Assembly (NCBI RefSeq): GCF_026914185.1 | Contig: NC_070564.1 | Location: 6,138,001 to 6,202,000, forward strand | Reading direction: 5' to 3' | Source of the DNA: Puccinia triticina | Lineage: Eukaryota > Basidiomycota > Pucciniomycetes > Pucciniales > Pucciniaceae | DNA: 64,000 nucleotides | Part shown: one piece after another, positions 54,158 through 64,000 of the stretch | Numbering within the stretch: position 1 is the stretch's first letter | Layout: each line of letters starts with the position of its first letter | Made by a program: the position numbers and the translations under genes | The notes under the pieces: generated by a model | What the model was told of the DNA's origin: nothing | Database searches by the model: none | What the model saw: only the letters and a program-made list of their open reading frames with translations

Positions 54158-56506
54158 TCAAGCCAGCGCTAGCCGATTCATTTGAGTCTTGTTACCGAGA
54201 GGCTTCCGGCCTGCGACACCTCTTGTGGATTGATTTTGCTCGACTTTAGCCAACATGCTAATCGATCGTCCTTGCGTTTTCAAGTTAGCTCTCTTGGCGT
54301 GGGCTGCCGCGTTGATGGTCATGTAGAGTGGGCTAGACGCCTGTGCGTAATTCTCATCATCATCATCGTCGTCGTCCTCTTCAATGAGTTTGCTCCGAGC
54401 CGGAGCGTTCTCCTTTCCTGCGCCAGTCATCGGATTCGATTTATTTTCAAGTCCGAATCGGTTTCCTCCCAGGGTCAACTTTGGATCCTTTTTGTGCTTT
54501 ACAATTTTGCTATCGCCGTAAGTGTAACTCTTTGTCCTCGCGAACACAGAGTTTTCCCGGGTGCGAAAGAGATTGAGATCCGTCTGCCGATCAGTTCGGT
54601 GGGTCGGGTCGTCCATGCGCACGTAGCTACCATCACAGTGCTGTGGAGAATGAGAAAAGTACTTGGCGAATCCGCCCTCCAGTATGTAGATCTCAGGGTA
54701 ATGTAGTGCCGGGTAATGAGTCATATTCTTGTGTCTGTCTTGCTCTCGCAGGTGCTTTGCCCTGATAGTGATTGAAACAAACATATTAGTGAAGACTGCC
54801 TATGGCGATGGTCAACGTTCAAGCTTCAAAGGCTTACACAGTCGGCGCTCTCATGGCGGAATACTCGCAATGAAAGACTAGCACAACTTTCTTCGTTTCC
54901 CCATTTGGATCTGGTTTGCCGGATTCGCTAGGAATAGGAACATCTTTCTGCCCGCCATTGAAGAGCGTCCCCTGCAGTAACATGGTCTCGGCAGCTTCTT
55001 TGTCATGGAGATTGATAGCTTCGCGAATGTGTCCACCATCATACTCGTATCCGAACCGGCAATCAAAAATCATCTTCTTTGAAATTTTATCGTCGTACGC
55101 TCCATCTAGTAGTTGGTCCATTGTCTCGGGGGATATGCGCATCAAACCATCGCTAGAAACTTTGTGGCAGGGTAAGATTTTTCCGGCGCGCTCCTTTTCA
55201 CTGAAAGCTATACCTACAGGACTTTGGATAGTCGCACCGAATGTAAAAATGAATCTACTGCTTGGACTCTGCAAGGCGGTGACTGAGTTGAGGGATGGTG
55301 GTTGTAGATAGCCCAAATCCAGCGGCGCAGCGCATCGTTTGGCCTTCAGGTTGGTAGGAGCCGAGACCTGCTTAACCGCAATCCGAGGAACAGGCGAAGA
55401 ATCTGTTTCGGACCGGTCGTCCAGTTCCTCCGAATTTTCCCGTCCGTCAACCTCCATTGGTCTGGGTCCACTCGCCGCATAGCTGACTGCACGTGGAACT
55501 TTCATACCCCGTCGGCTAGTGGGCTCTTCTAATCGGGTTATATCAATAGTTGTCGATAATGATAGATGTCGGTTGAACAATGTAGCCGTGTTCTGAGCTA
55601 CCTTTGACTGAGATCGGCATGGAACAGAATCACTTCTGGAACTAGTTGTACTGGATCGGGCCTGGCGGTTGATGCCCAGTCGTTTTTCGCAATTTAGAGT
55701 TGATTTGGTCGCAGGGAACCGAAAGGCAGAGAGAGGGCTGTCCCTTGGCGCCTGATAGAGAGCTTTCCTAGCAACGGCATTCAAACAAGGGCTGGCATCG
55801 TCGAACGATGATGATGATGGAGGCTCGGGAGAGAATAAGTCCATATCACGATTGGATGAATTGGTTTGCATTTTGGAACTGTCGCTGTCATCCGGCAAGG
55901 GGGATGTGTGATCTTGAAGCGATCTGGACATGCTTGGATTAGAGAACCGGTGGCGACAAGATCTGGAGTCAGAAATAGCAGGCGAGGATGAATATCGCTC
56001 GTCTTCTTCTTCGTCCATGCGGCTCCGTTTGCCAATGCTCCCTTCACTTGCCGAGCGACCAGAATGCTGCTTAAGCGGCGAATCACTTCCTGACGAGGAG
56101 TAGCATCCAGGCTCGGAATCATGCGCGATGGGATGCATGTTGTAGCCGGGGGAATCAATGTCCATATTGCCGACTGTGGCCTGCAAGGAGGGCTGCAATG
56201 GTGCTACCGTGTTAGTAAGCTGTGGTTATTTGTATGAAGGAAAAAGAGAGCTTACAGAGTTATATCGACTCTGCTGGCAAATCTGACGGTTCTCTTGGGG
56301 TATCGAAAGCTTAGAGGCATCCTCGCAGAGTGCTTGGTATGAAGTTCCGAACGATACTCCGGCAGGCACATTGGTCAAGCAACCGCTACGATCAACGGAA
56401 GCGGATGAGATATCCATATAATACGGATTGGAAGGAGTTATAAGAGGCATAGCCGCAAGGTTCGACCCCGGATGGCTTGGTGGAATTGGGTTATACATCC
56501 GGCTTT
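54158..56506 (-). CDS. CDC25: CDC25-type dual-specificity phosphatase
   Basis: Exons from the internal ATG 56498: 56498-56256, 56192-54838 and 54761-54158, giving 733 aa. The long Ser-rich N-terminus has many SP/TP sites, fitting CDK and kinase regulation. The catalytic rhodanese-like domain is C-terminal: QLLDGAYDDKISKKMIFDCR, YEYDGGHIREAINLHD, then the active-site loop HCEYSAMR (HC-x5-R) and HYPALHYPEIYILEGGF. CDC25 (Mih1 in yeast) removes inhibitory phosphate from CDK1 Tyr15 to trigger mitosis. The final intron falls two residues after the loop region, phase 2. The tail has a seven-Asp run. A further first exon at 57009-56672 may precede it; its junction AG|C-CGG-ATG keeps frame but uses a weak acceptor at about 56502. 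Confidence 0.85.
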
Positions 56507-56671
56507 CGTGGACAGCGTAGGAAATGGATCACCGGGAATGGGTGATGGATTAGGTAGCGGAGAAGTACGGATGAATTGATGGATGTACAAGATGAGGGAT
56601 CAGCTTTAACACAAAGATGTTCTCATGGGAATCATGAGTTTGATGAGAAAGAAGCGCGAAGGGACGACTAC

Positions 56672-57009
56672 CTTAGGCTGGCAATGGACGGACTAGAAGT
56701 ATCCATTGCGAGTACTAAATCCTCATCATGAGCCCGGCTCTGTGCACATGCGATGGGTTGGGGAACCTCTGGATCCATTGGGCCTTCAGAAAGTGGACGA
56801 TGACCTACGTTGTGACTATCTCCGGACTTAAGGAGCAATGCCGAGTCATCCTTGACACCGGTAGGATGCTGAGTTGGGCAGGACTTAGGACGGCCGTGTG
56901 TCAAGGGGGCGGCAGGGGTTGGAGAGGAAAGAGGCTCGAAATGCCGAGATGGCTCGTCTACGTTGCCTAGGAGCATTGGGGAAGAAGCCGGGAGAAGGGA
57001 AGAAGCCAT
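56672..57009 (-). CDS. Possible first coding exon of CDC25
   Basis: ATG at 57009 opens MASSLLPASSPMLLGNVDEP, followed by Ser/Pro-rich sequence typical of CDC25 N-termini. The exon ends at SIASL with a GTAGTC donor at 56671. Joining to an acceptor at about 56502 keeps the phase. A TATAAAAAG word near 57060 (reverse complement CTTTTTATA upstream on the minus strand) lies about 50 bp before the ATG. It could instead be a short upstream reading frame. Confidence 0.45.
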
Positions 57010-58196
57010 GACGCGAGGTATGTGTAGTATGCTGGGGTTGCGGCACTATCTGCTGGCTCTTATAAAAAGGGATAGCGCGGCCACCGACAGCTGAATATGG
57101 CCATAGCAACCTCCATTTTTAGGTCTGAAAGGGTTGCCAGGAGAGGAAAGGCGACCTGGGGATGATGACTCAAGGGAAGGGGAGGATTGAGCTGCAGATC
57201 TGAGTAAACGAGGTAGACATAGAAGTTGAGAGGACCGACTAGCGCGCTAGTAGTAGTAGTCTGACTGTGACCTACAACCAACCATCCGCACTACGAAATG
57301 TTTCCTTTGCCTGCCGTTGCCGCCCACTCGGCTCTGCTCCGACAGCACCACCGGCGGACTCACCACACACCGTTTCCGTCTCGGAGTTTTCACTCTGTCG
57401 CTGAGAATTTTCCCTGTGCATGGCCTGCCGCATCCTCTGCCTCGGACTCTCGGACCTGCCAATTCTTGATCTCCATCTTCCTCATCCATTATCCATTATT
57501 ATCCATCCTGATCGATACATGTTCTATCTACATATTTAAATACCAACTCTTTATCGTCAAACGTAAACCTTCATCATTCATACCCCTCCTGCCAACCAAC
57601 CAAGTTGACCAACCAACCGAGCGAGCGCGGCAAGTCCCAGACGAACCCCCCAAAATGCTCAGCTCCGGCTGCCATTTCACGTCATTCTCGTGCTTATCTT
57701 CTCCCTTGTCAACTGCCGAGATCAGACACCGGGATCTACCGAAGAAAAAAAAACTGCCCGACTCCCATGTAATCGTATCATCATTATACTTCCTTCGTAT
57801 CTGTCCTCCACAACGGATCAGCTCAGCTGTGATTGCGGTCTGACTAGCTTCTACACCGGCATTCCAAGACAAAGATCCATCCCATTTAAAAACTCACCAA
57901 CGCAATTTTTCACCCTTTGAAACAAGAAAACGTGAATTGCATATCACGCTCCAGGGACCAGGACGTGGAAACAGAGTCAAACAGGGGCAACTGACGAGAA
58001 AGTCTGTCATTCTACGTAAGCGCGAGTCCTACTGGGGCGCTCTTGTACGTGCCCATGAGTGCTACCCACGGGCGGTGTGTTGTGCATCCTGACCAGAGGA
58101 ACTGGCGACGACCCTAGAAAGCTTATTTTCCCAGAAACACTGAAACGTTAGGCATATGCAAGAGGAATTTTCAAGCGCGTCGTGATACCCTGAATC
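57010..58196. other. Divergent intergenic region, no gene
   Basis: It holds the CDC25 promoter side and a CT-rich stretch at 57440-57620 with ATCCATT and CCAACCAACC words. No coding frame with support. Confidence 0.4.
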
Positions 58197-58639
58197 ATGA
58201 AAGCCTGGTCTGAGTTGTTTCCTTCCGCTTCGACAGTCCCTCTGGACATCGACCAACGCTCGGTTTGCATGAGAGACTCCATCCAAGTAACAATCGGATT
58301 CGGAACTCATCCCGGCGGAGCCCTTCTATCTTCATCATTGACGGTATGCTGGTAAGTATCAGTTCAATGGTAATTGTCATGAAAACCAGCAAATCGTACA
58401 CATCAAAGTCCAATTCCTATCAAACTTGTAAATAATTTCTCACTTTACATTCGAGTTTCCAGCCGGTCACCAGCTGGTGTCGGCGATGGAAATTGACCAG
58501 CTGGCAGAGTGCCCAAGGTGACAGTAAAATCTACATAGTCTTCATTGAAGGCGACCGACCAGCCGATGCCCATCCGTATATTGCGCTCGGCTTTCTGACC
58601 AGCTCCATCAAGGAAGTCAATTTGCCCGAATCTTTTTAA
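58197..58639 (+). CDS. Small two-exon protein, proteasome assembly chaperone 4-like (107 aa)
   Basis: Exon 1 is 58197-58343 (donor GTATGC), exon 2 is 58463-58639 (acceptor TTTCCAG), both phase 0. The chain includes VCMRDSIQVTIGFGTHPGG, then KIYIVFIEGDRPADAHPYIA and a C-terminal helix SIKEVNLPESF. The order (MQDS-like strand, Gly-rich turn, VFVSY-like strand, final helix ending xFPExF) resembles PSMG4/PAC4, which pairs with PAC3 to seed the 20S alpha ring. This is a remote pattern match only. An alternative donor GTAAGT at 58352 breaks the frame. Confidence 0.4.
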
Positions 58640-59577
58640 CCATCTCGAACGATTCCTGTACGGGTCTACAGATTGAGCGGCTCAGGAGGTAGTAGTTGAA
58701 TATAAAATGAAACCATCAACACTGCAACAACCTGATCTGTGAATACGTTGCTATACCAGAGCTCTAGGAAGCTCAGATCCAACCTCTTCGGGTAGAACAA
58801 ACAAAAACATAACGAACAACATGTTGAGAAACTGCGAAACCGCGCGAAACAAGAAGTTAAAGGGACATCTTGAGCGCGACCCCGGTGGTTTGCGGATGAA
58901 TACTGAGAGCGAGTATGTAGTAGCTTTTAGAATGCTATGACAATGCCAATATCTGGTTCTGCACCTCCCTTGACTCTGAGTTTCTTCTATGTAGTCTGGG
59001 AAAAGATTGCCACAGGGTCTACCCGAACATATCCAAGTCCTTTGCAGAATAGGGCGACTCCGCAGAAGAGACTCAGTCCCAAGCGATGAAAGCTGACATG
59101 GCAGCATACTCAACCCAAATTTACACCAGGTTGGATTTGGGTACCACTTTTCAGCCAAAGCAACACGTTTACATCCATATCCTTCTTGGCACTTTGGCTG
59201 CTGGTCCCCTGCATGGCCTGTCTGGGCGTCGGGGGTGGAATCATGAGTAGCTCCTTGGAACCCAACCCACTGGGTCTGACGGGCTGAGCCATCATGATAA
59301 AATCATGTTGGCGATGGACTCGATTGCGCTCGCCGCTCTTGATCGCGCAGATGCATGCATAGCGGGGGGCTACGGATTGGTGCCCATATGCAATTGGCAA
59401 GCCCTCTTTTAAATTTCTTTGCGGTTGGCTCCCCATTTTTCCATTCTTCGCCATCGCAGTTTCTCCGCCGGATCCTAGTCTTCGCCGCCGACGTGTCAGC
59501 TGCAGCAAAATTCCAGTAGGAGCCTTCGCTATCCCGCCGTGATATTCAGAGCAAAATCGACATTTTCTGTCAGAGCA
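58640..59577. other. Intergenic DNA, one weak minus-strand frame
   Basis: A minus-strand frame from ATG near 59455 to 59110 (MAKNGKMGSQPQRN ... KDMDVNVLLW) is open but motif-free. It lies divergent to KRE33 and could be a small gene. The rest is non-coding. Confidence 0.3.
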
Positions 59578-62500
59578 ATGCCCGAATCATCGCAACCGAC
59601 TTCGAATCGGAAAAGGCTCGACCCGAGGATCCAATCCCTGATCAAGAACGGTGTCAAGACTAACCACCGATCATTCTTCATCGTTCTCGGGGATAAAGCA
59701 GTCGACCAGGTTGTCAACCTCCACTTTCTCCTCTCTCAATCACGCCATACCGCCAGGCCAAATGTGCTATGGTGCTACAAGAACAAACTTGGATTTACTT
59801 CGAATCGAAAGAAAAGAGAACAAAAAATCAAGCAAGAAGTCAAGAAAGGCCACAGAGAGGTAGGTGATATGGACCCCTTCGAGCTTTTTGTTAGCTTGAC
59901 TGATATCCGATATACGTATGTCTCTGCCCAATTATTACACTTTTTTTACTTGATTTATCAAGGCCGCTTACTGATCTTCAGTATTCTTTCGCTTCTCTCA
60001 TCGTGTTTCTGTGGCCAGATATTATAAAGAATCTGAAAAAATCCTCGGGCAAACCTTTGGAATGCTCGTTCTTCAAGACTTCGAGGCTTTGACACCAAAT
60101 TTACTCGCTCGCACCATCGAAACTGTGACGGGGGGTGGAATAGTCGTCCTCTTACTGAATACCATGAAGTCTCTCAAACAAATGTACACACTCTCAATGG
60201 ATGTCCACGAAAGATATCGCACCGAAGCTTACGGCGATCTAACAGGAAGATTCAACGAAAGATTCTTGCTCTCTCTCGGACCTTTTCAAGAATGTTTAGT
60301 ACTCGATGACGAGCTCAACGTCCTACCTATTAGCGCTGGGAAGGATGTCAAACTGATCGAAGATCCCGATCAGAATCAACTATCACACGCCACAGGAAAA
60401 ACCCGCCAGCTCGAATTAGACGAAATCAAACATGAATTAGTCGAAACAAAACCCATCGGTGATGTCATACAGCTGGCTCGCACGGTTGATCAAGCAAAGA
60501 CGGTCATGGAATTCACTTCGTCAATAACCGAAAAAACGCTTTCATCAACTGTCACTTTGACAGCTGCAAGAGGTCGCGGCAAATCAGCTGCACTCGGGAT
60601 GTCGATTGCCATTGCCGTGGCGCACTCGTACTCCAACATCTTTGTCACTTCACCATCGCCTGAAAACTTAAAAACGCTGTTTGAATTTATTTTTAAAAGT
60701 CTAGCAGCCCTCGGCTATGAAGAGCATCTCGACTACAACATCCATCAATCATCTAACCCGGATTGGAAGAATTGCATCGTCCGAGTTGATATCTTCCGCA
60801 ATCACCGGCAAACCATTCAATATATCCAGCCTCAAGACTACAAGGTTTTAGGCCAGGCTGAATTAGTGGTCATTGATGAGGCAGCGGCGATACCGATCCG
60901 GCTCGTCAAAAATCTTATCGGCCCCTACCTAGTATTCATGGCCTCTACCATTAACGGTTATGAAGGTACCGGTCGCTCCTTGTCTCTCAAGCTGATTTCC
61001 CAACTCCGAGAGCTCTCCAAAAGATCTGTCGTTTCTTCGGCCTCCAAATCAAATACCGATCCATCGTCAACGAAAGACACAAGCGCCACGACTGCTGCGA
61101 CCTACCAAAAGTTATCCCGAAGCTTAAAAGAGCTGAAATTGGAAGAGCCGATCCGATATGCTGAAGGTGACGGAGTTGAGAAATGGTTGAATGAATTACT
61201 TTGTCTTGATGTCCAAACGTCATCGAGTAATCGAAGTCTGCAACATCCCAGCAAATGTGACCTATACTTTGTCAATCGGGATACATTATTCAGCTATCAT
61301 CCCGCCTCCGAAGAATTTTTGCGCCGGATGATGTCGCTTTACGTTGCCAGTCATTACAAGAATTCGCCGAACGACTTACAATTAATGAGTGATTCTCCCT
61401 CTCAGCAGCTCTATGTTTTACTGCCGCCTATCGCAGAGGGGGATAGTGGAAGTCTCCCGGAGCCGCTCGTGGTGATTCAAGTCGCATTGGAAGGGAAGAT
61501 ATCGAAACCTAGCGTGATGGCCAGTCTCAGTCGAGGTATCAAGGCTTCTGGTGACCTTATTCCGTGGACGATCTCGCAGCAATTTCAAGATGAGGACTTC
61601 CCTACTCTTTCCGGGGCTCGAATAGTGCGGATAGCCACTCACCCGGACTACTGTCGAATGGGCTACGGCGCGCGAGCCATCCAAATCCTAACGTCATACT
61701 TCAATGGCCAGTTGGTCAGCCTCAGCGAAGAATTGCCCAAGGAGCCTGCCAAATCAGCTGACGCCAGCCAATCGAAAGGTGAAGCAACAACCGAAAAAGA
61801 TGGTAATGTGATCAGGATGCGGGACATCAACAAGCTTCCTGCCCTCTTACAGAGACTCAGCGATCGTCCACCCGAGCCTATTGACTACTTGGGAGTCAGT
61901 TATGGATTGACGCCGAATTTGCTCAAGTTTTGGAAACAGTTGGGCTTCTTGCCGGTCTATATTCGTCAAACTGAAAACGAATTGACGGGCGAGCACACAT
62001 CCGTGATGATTCGAAGCTTAAGCAAGAAAGAAACCGAGAAGCAATACCAGCCTGAAGATTGGCTCACTGCCTTCGCTCTGGGTAAGTCTTTCTAATGTGG
62101 ACACGGCTAAGTGTTAGAAAATTGATCATACGTTTACGTCGGCTTTAGATTTCCGGAAACGCTTTCTCACATTACTTTCATACAAGTTCCGCAGCTTTCC
62201 TTCAGTCGCCAGCTTAACTGTCCTAGAAGCCGCCAACGCAGGCGAGTTGGTCGAAAAGCACGAGAGTCGTAAGTGTTTGCCTGTTGTGAGAAGACTTAAA
62301 TGCATGGCTGATGTGTTTGCTCTCATTTATCCGCAATAGTGCTCAGTGGAGAGGAAATCTCTCGATACTTTTCCCCGTTTGATCTGAAACGGCTCCAGAG
62401 CTATTCAAACAATATGCTCGATTATCACGTCATCCTTGATCTACTACCCAACCTGACTGAGCTGTATTTTAGCGGGAAATTCAATGCCGAAACTCGATTG

Positions 62501-63230
62501 AGCGGGGTGCAAAGTTCGATCTTGTTAAGCTTAGGCTTGCAGAGAAAATCTGTGGAGGATATTGAAGTTCGCCTTTTTTTTCTTCTTGATCTTTTGTGAG
62601 ACTGGCTTGAACCCCCAACTAATGTTTTTTTTCTTGGTCCCGACGCGGCAGGACGAAATTAAGCTACCTGTGTCTCAAACACTTGCATTATTTGTGAAGG
62701 TTATTCGCAAGCTAACGAAAGCTATTCAAGAGCTTCAAAAAATTAAGTATTCTGCGCAGTTGGCTAAGACTACCGCAGGTGCTCATTCCGAAACCGTTAC
62801 GACAGAGCCCCAAGCAAGCGCCACCGTACCAGTAAGGAAGGCTCCGGAGATCAAAACCAAGGGAAACTTGCCACAGGTCCCTGACAGATTAAAAGAACAG
62901 CAACGAGAGTTGATTGACACTCTTGATTTGAATCAGTAAGTATGTCTGATTGTATTTCTCTGCTGATCGAATAGCACGTGTGGACTGACTCGTATATTTA
63001 ATTACGGTAATAGATATGCAGTAGGCGGAGATGAAACGGAATGGGAACATGTCGAACAGAAGATTAGTGAGACATTGGTGGGAGATGCTGACAAAAAATC
63101 TCTGACTGTCAGCCTGGCCAACCCGAATTCTAGTAAAAAATTGTCAAAGCGTAAGGCTGAAGAAATCCAACCCACTAAGGGTGGGAAAGATAAAAAGAAG
63201 AAAACAAAAAAACATAAAGGCACTTTGTAA
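59578..63230 (+). CDS. KRE33: KRE33/NAT10 RNA cytidine acetyltransferase (1082 aa)
   Basis: Six exons: 59578-59915, 60019-62081, 62149-62268, 62340-62566, 62652-62935, 63014-63230; all phases agree. N-terminal domain: DPRIQSLIKNGVKTNHRSFF, LGFTSNRKKREQKIK. RecA-like helicase module with Walker A TAARGRGKSAALGMS and DEAA box VVIDEAAAIPI. GNAT acetyltransferase core IVRIATHPDYCRMGYGARAI. A helical tail (FRKRFLTLLSYKFRSFPSV, GLQRKSVEDIE) and a Lys-rich nucleolar-type C-terminus (KDKKKKTKKHKG) follow. It makes N4-acetylcytidine in 18S rRNA and, with an adaptor, in tRNA Ser/Leu, using acetyl-CoA and ATP in the nucleolus. Length is close to yeast Kre33 (1056 aa). The start is the ATG before DPRIQSLIKNGV. 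Confidence 0.93.
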
Positions 63231-64000
63231 ACAACTTTCATTTTCATTTTCTTATTCCGTCCCCCAGAAATTCTGCATTTGCTACATCAGTTTGTTTCCT
63301 CAGTACTTGTGGTAGCTACAGCCTACAACCTAGTCTTGGTGCCATCACGCCCCAGCTCCAGTATAAAACATTTAACCATTTGATCACAGTTCTGTAATTT
63401 GGATTTTTGATCACATAATTAGGGGGATTCAAATTTGGTCATGCAAGACTTGCATGCACTTTTGCAAGTTGGTGTTCAAGGCTTTTATTGAACACCAAAT
63501 TTCAAAAAAAACATTTGAACAACACTCACCCCTGGCTTATGTTTGAAGAGCAAAAAAAAAAAAATCATTATTAGCCAGCTATGCTCTGCTGTCAAAAAGA
63601 TCATAGATTGAATCAGAGTCTTCATTCTAACTTCTCTCAGCTAAGCAATTACTGTCCACATGAAACAATAACATGTTCCTCAATTCTTGGATACCCTCAA
63701 CTAGAACCATAATGTATCAACTTTCAAGCATAATATGGTTGATCTAGTGCTCTAGTCTGCTCTAGTGCAAGAGTGTTTGGTATCTCTAATCTAACTCCAA
63801 GTTGAATATTACAGAGATTGGTACCCTGCACATGGCTTTGAGGAACAAACAAAGTGCACATTTTGGTCTGAATTTGAGGATACATAGATTAAAATCACAT
63901 CTTGCAACCTTTGCAACATAAGCCTAAGCCAGGACCCAGGAAAGCCCCCATGGAACACAGGGACCAAAATTCCTAGATTTTTGAAAAATTCATACATTTT
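63231..64000. other. 3' flank of KRE33; no gene to window end
   Basis: AT-rich sequence with no supported frame. A short inverted word pair, TTGGTGTTCAA at 63470 and TTGAACACCAA at 63489, forms a hairpin with an 8-base loop. Confidence 0.4.

Noticed and set aside
54182..54706. 174-codon plus-strand frame opposite CDC25
   Set aside because: Shadow of the CDC25 last exon on the other strand.

Overview
This window looks like nuclear DNA of a basidiomycete rust fungus (Pucciniales). The support is short introns with GTRAGT donors and YAG acceptors, housekeeping genes of fungal type, secreted proteins of unknown family, and a heavy load of nested and decayed transposons. Nothing bacterial (ribosome binding sites, operons) is present. 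The genus is not resolvable from sequence reading alone.

Layout. 1-8.2 kb: a plus-strand Ty3/Gypsy retrotransposon entering from the left edge, with frame-broken gag-pol, a polypurine tract, the start of a 3' LTR, and a spliced antisense reading frame between integrase and LTR. 9.0-14.6 kb: a decayed minus-strand Ty1/Copia element split inside reverse transcriptase by a further insertion. 15.8-19.6 kb: a tandem duplication carrying two small secreted Gly/Met-rich protein genes. 21-26 kb: a gene island with SDHAF4-like, helical-repeat (PPR-like) and Elongin A genes. 26.8-27.3 kb: a heptad-coding minisatellite. 29.4-31.1 kb: a Pro-rich coiled-coil protein gene. 30.8-42 kb: a tandem segmental duplication of about 5.5 kb that carries two intact four-exon genes (630 and 621 aa) for a secreted protein built from repeated phase-1 exons. 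Each duplicate has acquired its own transposon insertions, and the partner copy preserves the empty sites. 43.5-53.2 kb: a third, dead member of that family, broken by a TIR element, a 2.5-kb insertion with a captured membrane-protein fragment, and a 4.45-kb Mutator-like (MULE) transposon whose gene combines FAR1-type and MULE transposase domains with a C-terminal OTU-like cysteine protease. 54-63.2 kb: a second gene island with a CDC25 phosphatase, a small PSMG4-like protein and the rRNA/tRNA cytidine acetyltransferase KRE33/NAT10.

The conserved genes cover unrelated core functions (mitochondrial complex II assembly, transcription and ubiquitin ligase adaptor, cell cycle, proteasome assembly, ribosome biogenesis). 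The transposon-rich blocks between them hold the lineage-specific secreted proteins, the arrangement expected for fast-evolving effector-like genes in rusts. Exon boundaries below were worked out by hand from splice signals and reading phase; they are internally consistent but unverified by transcripts.
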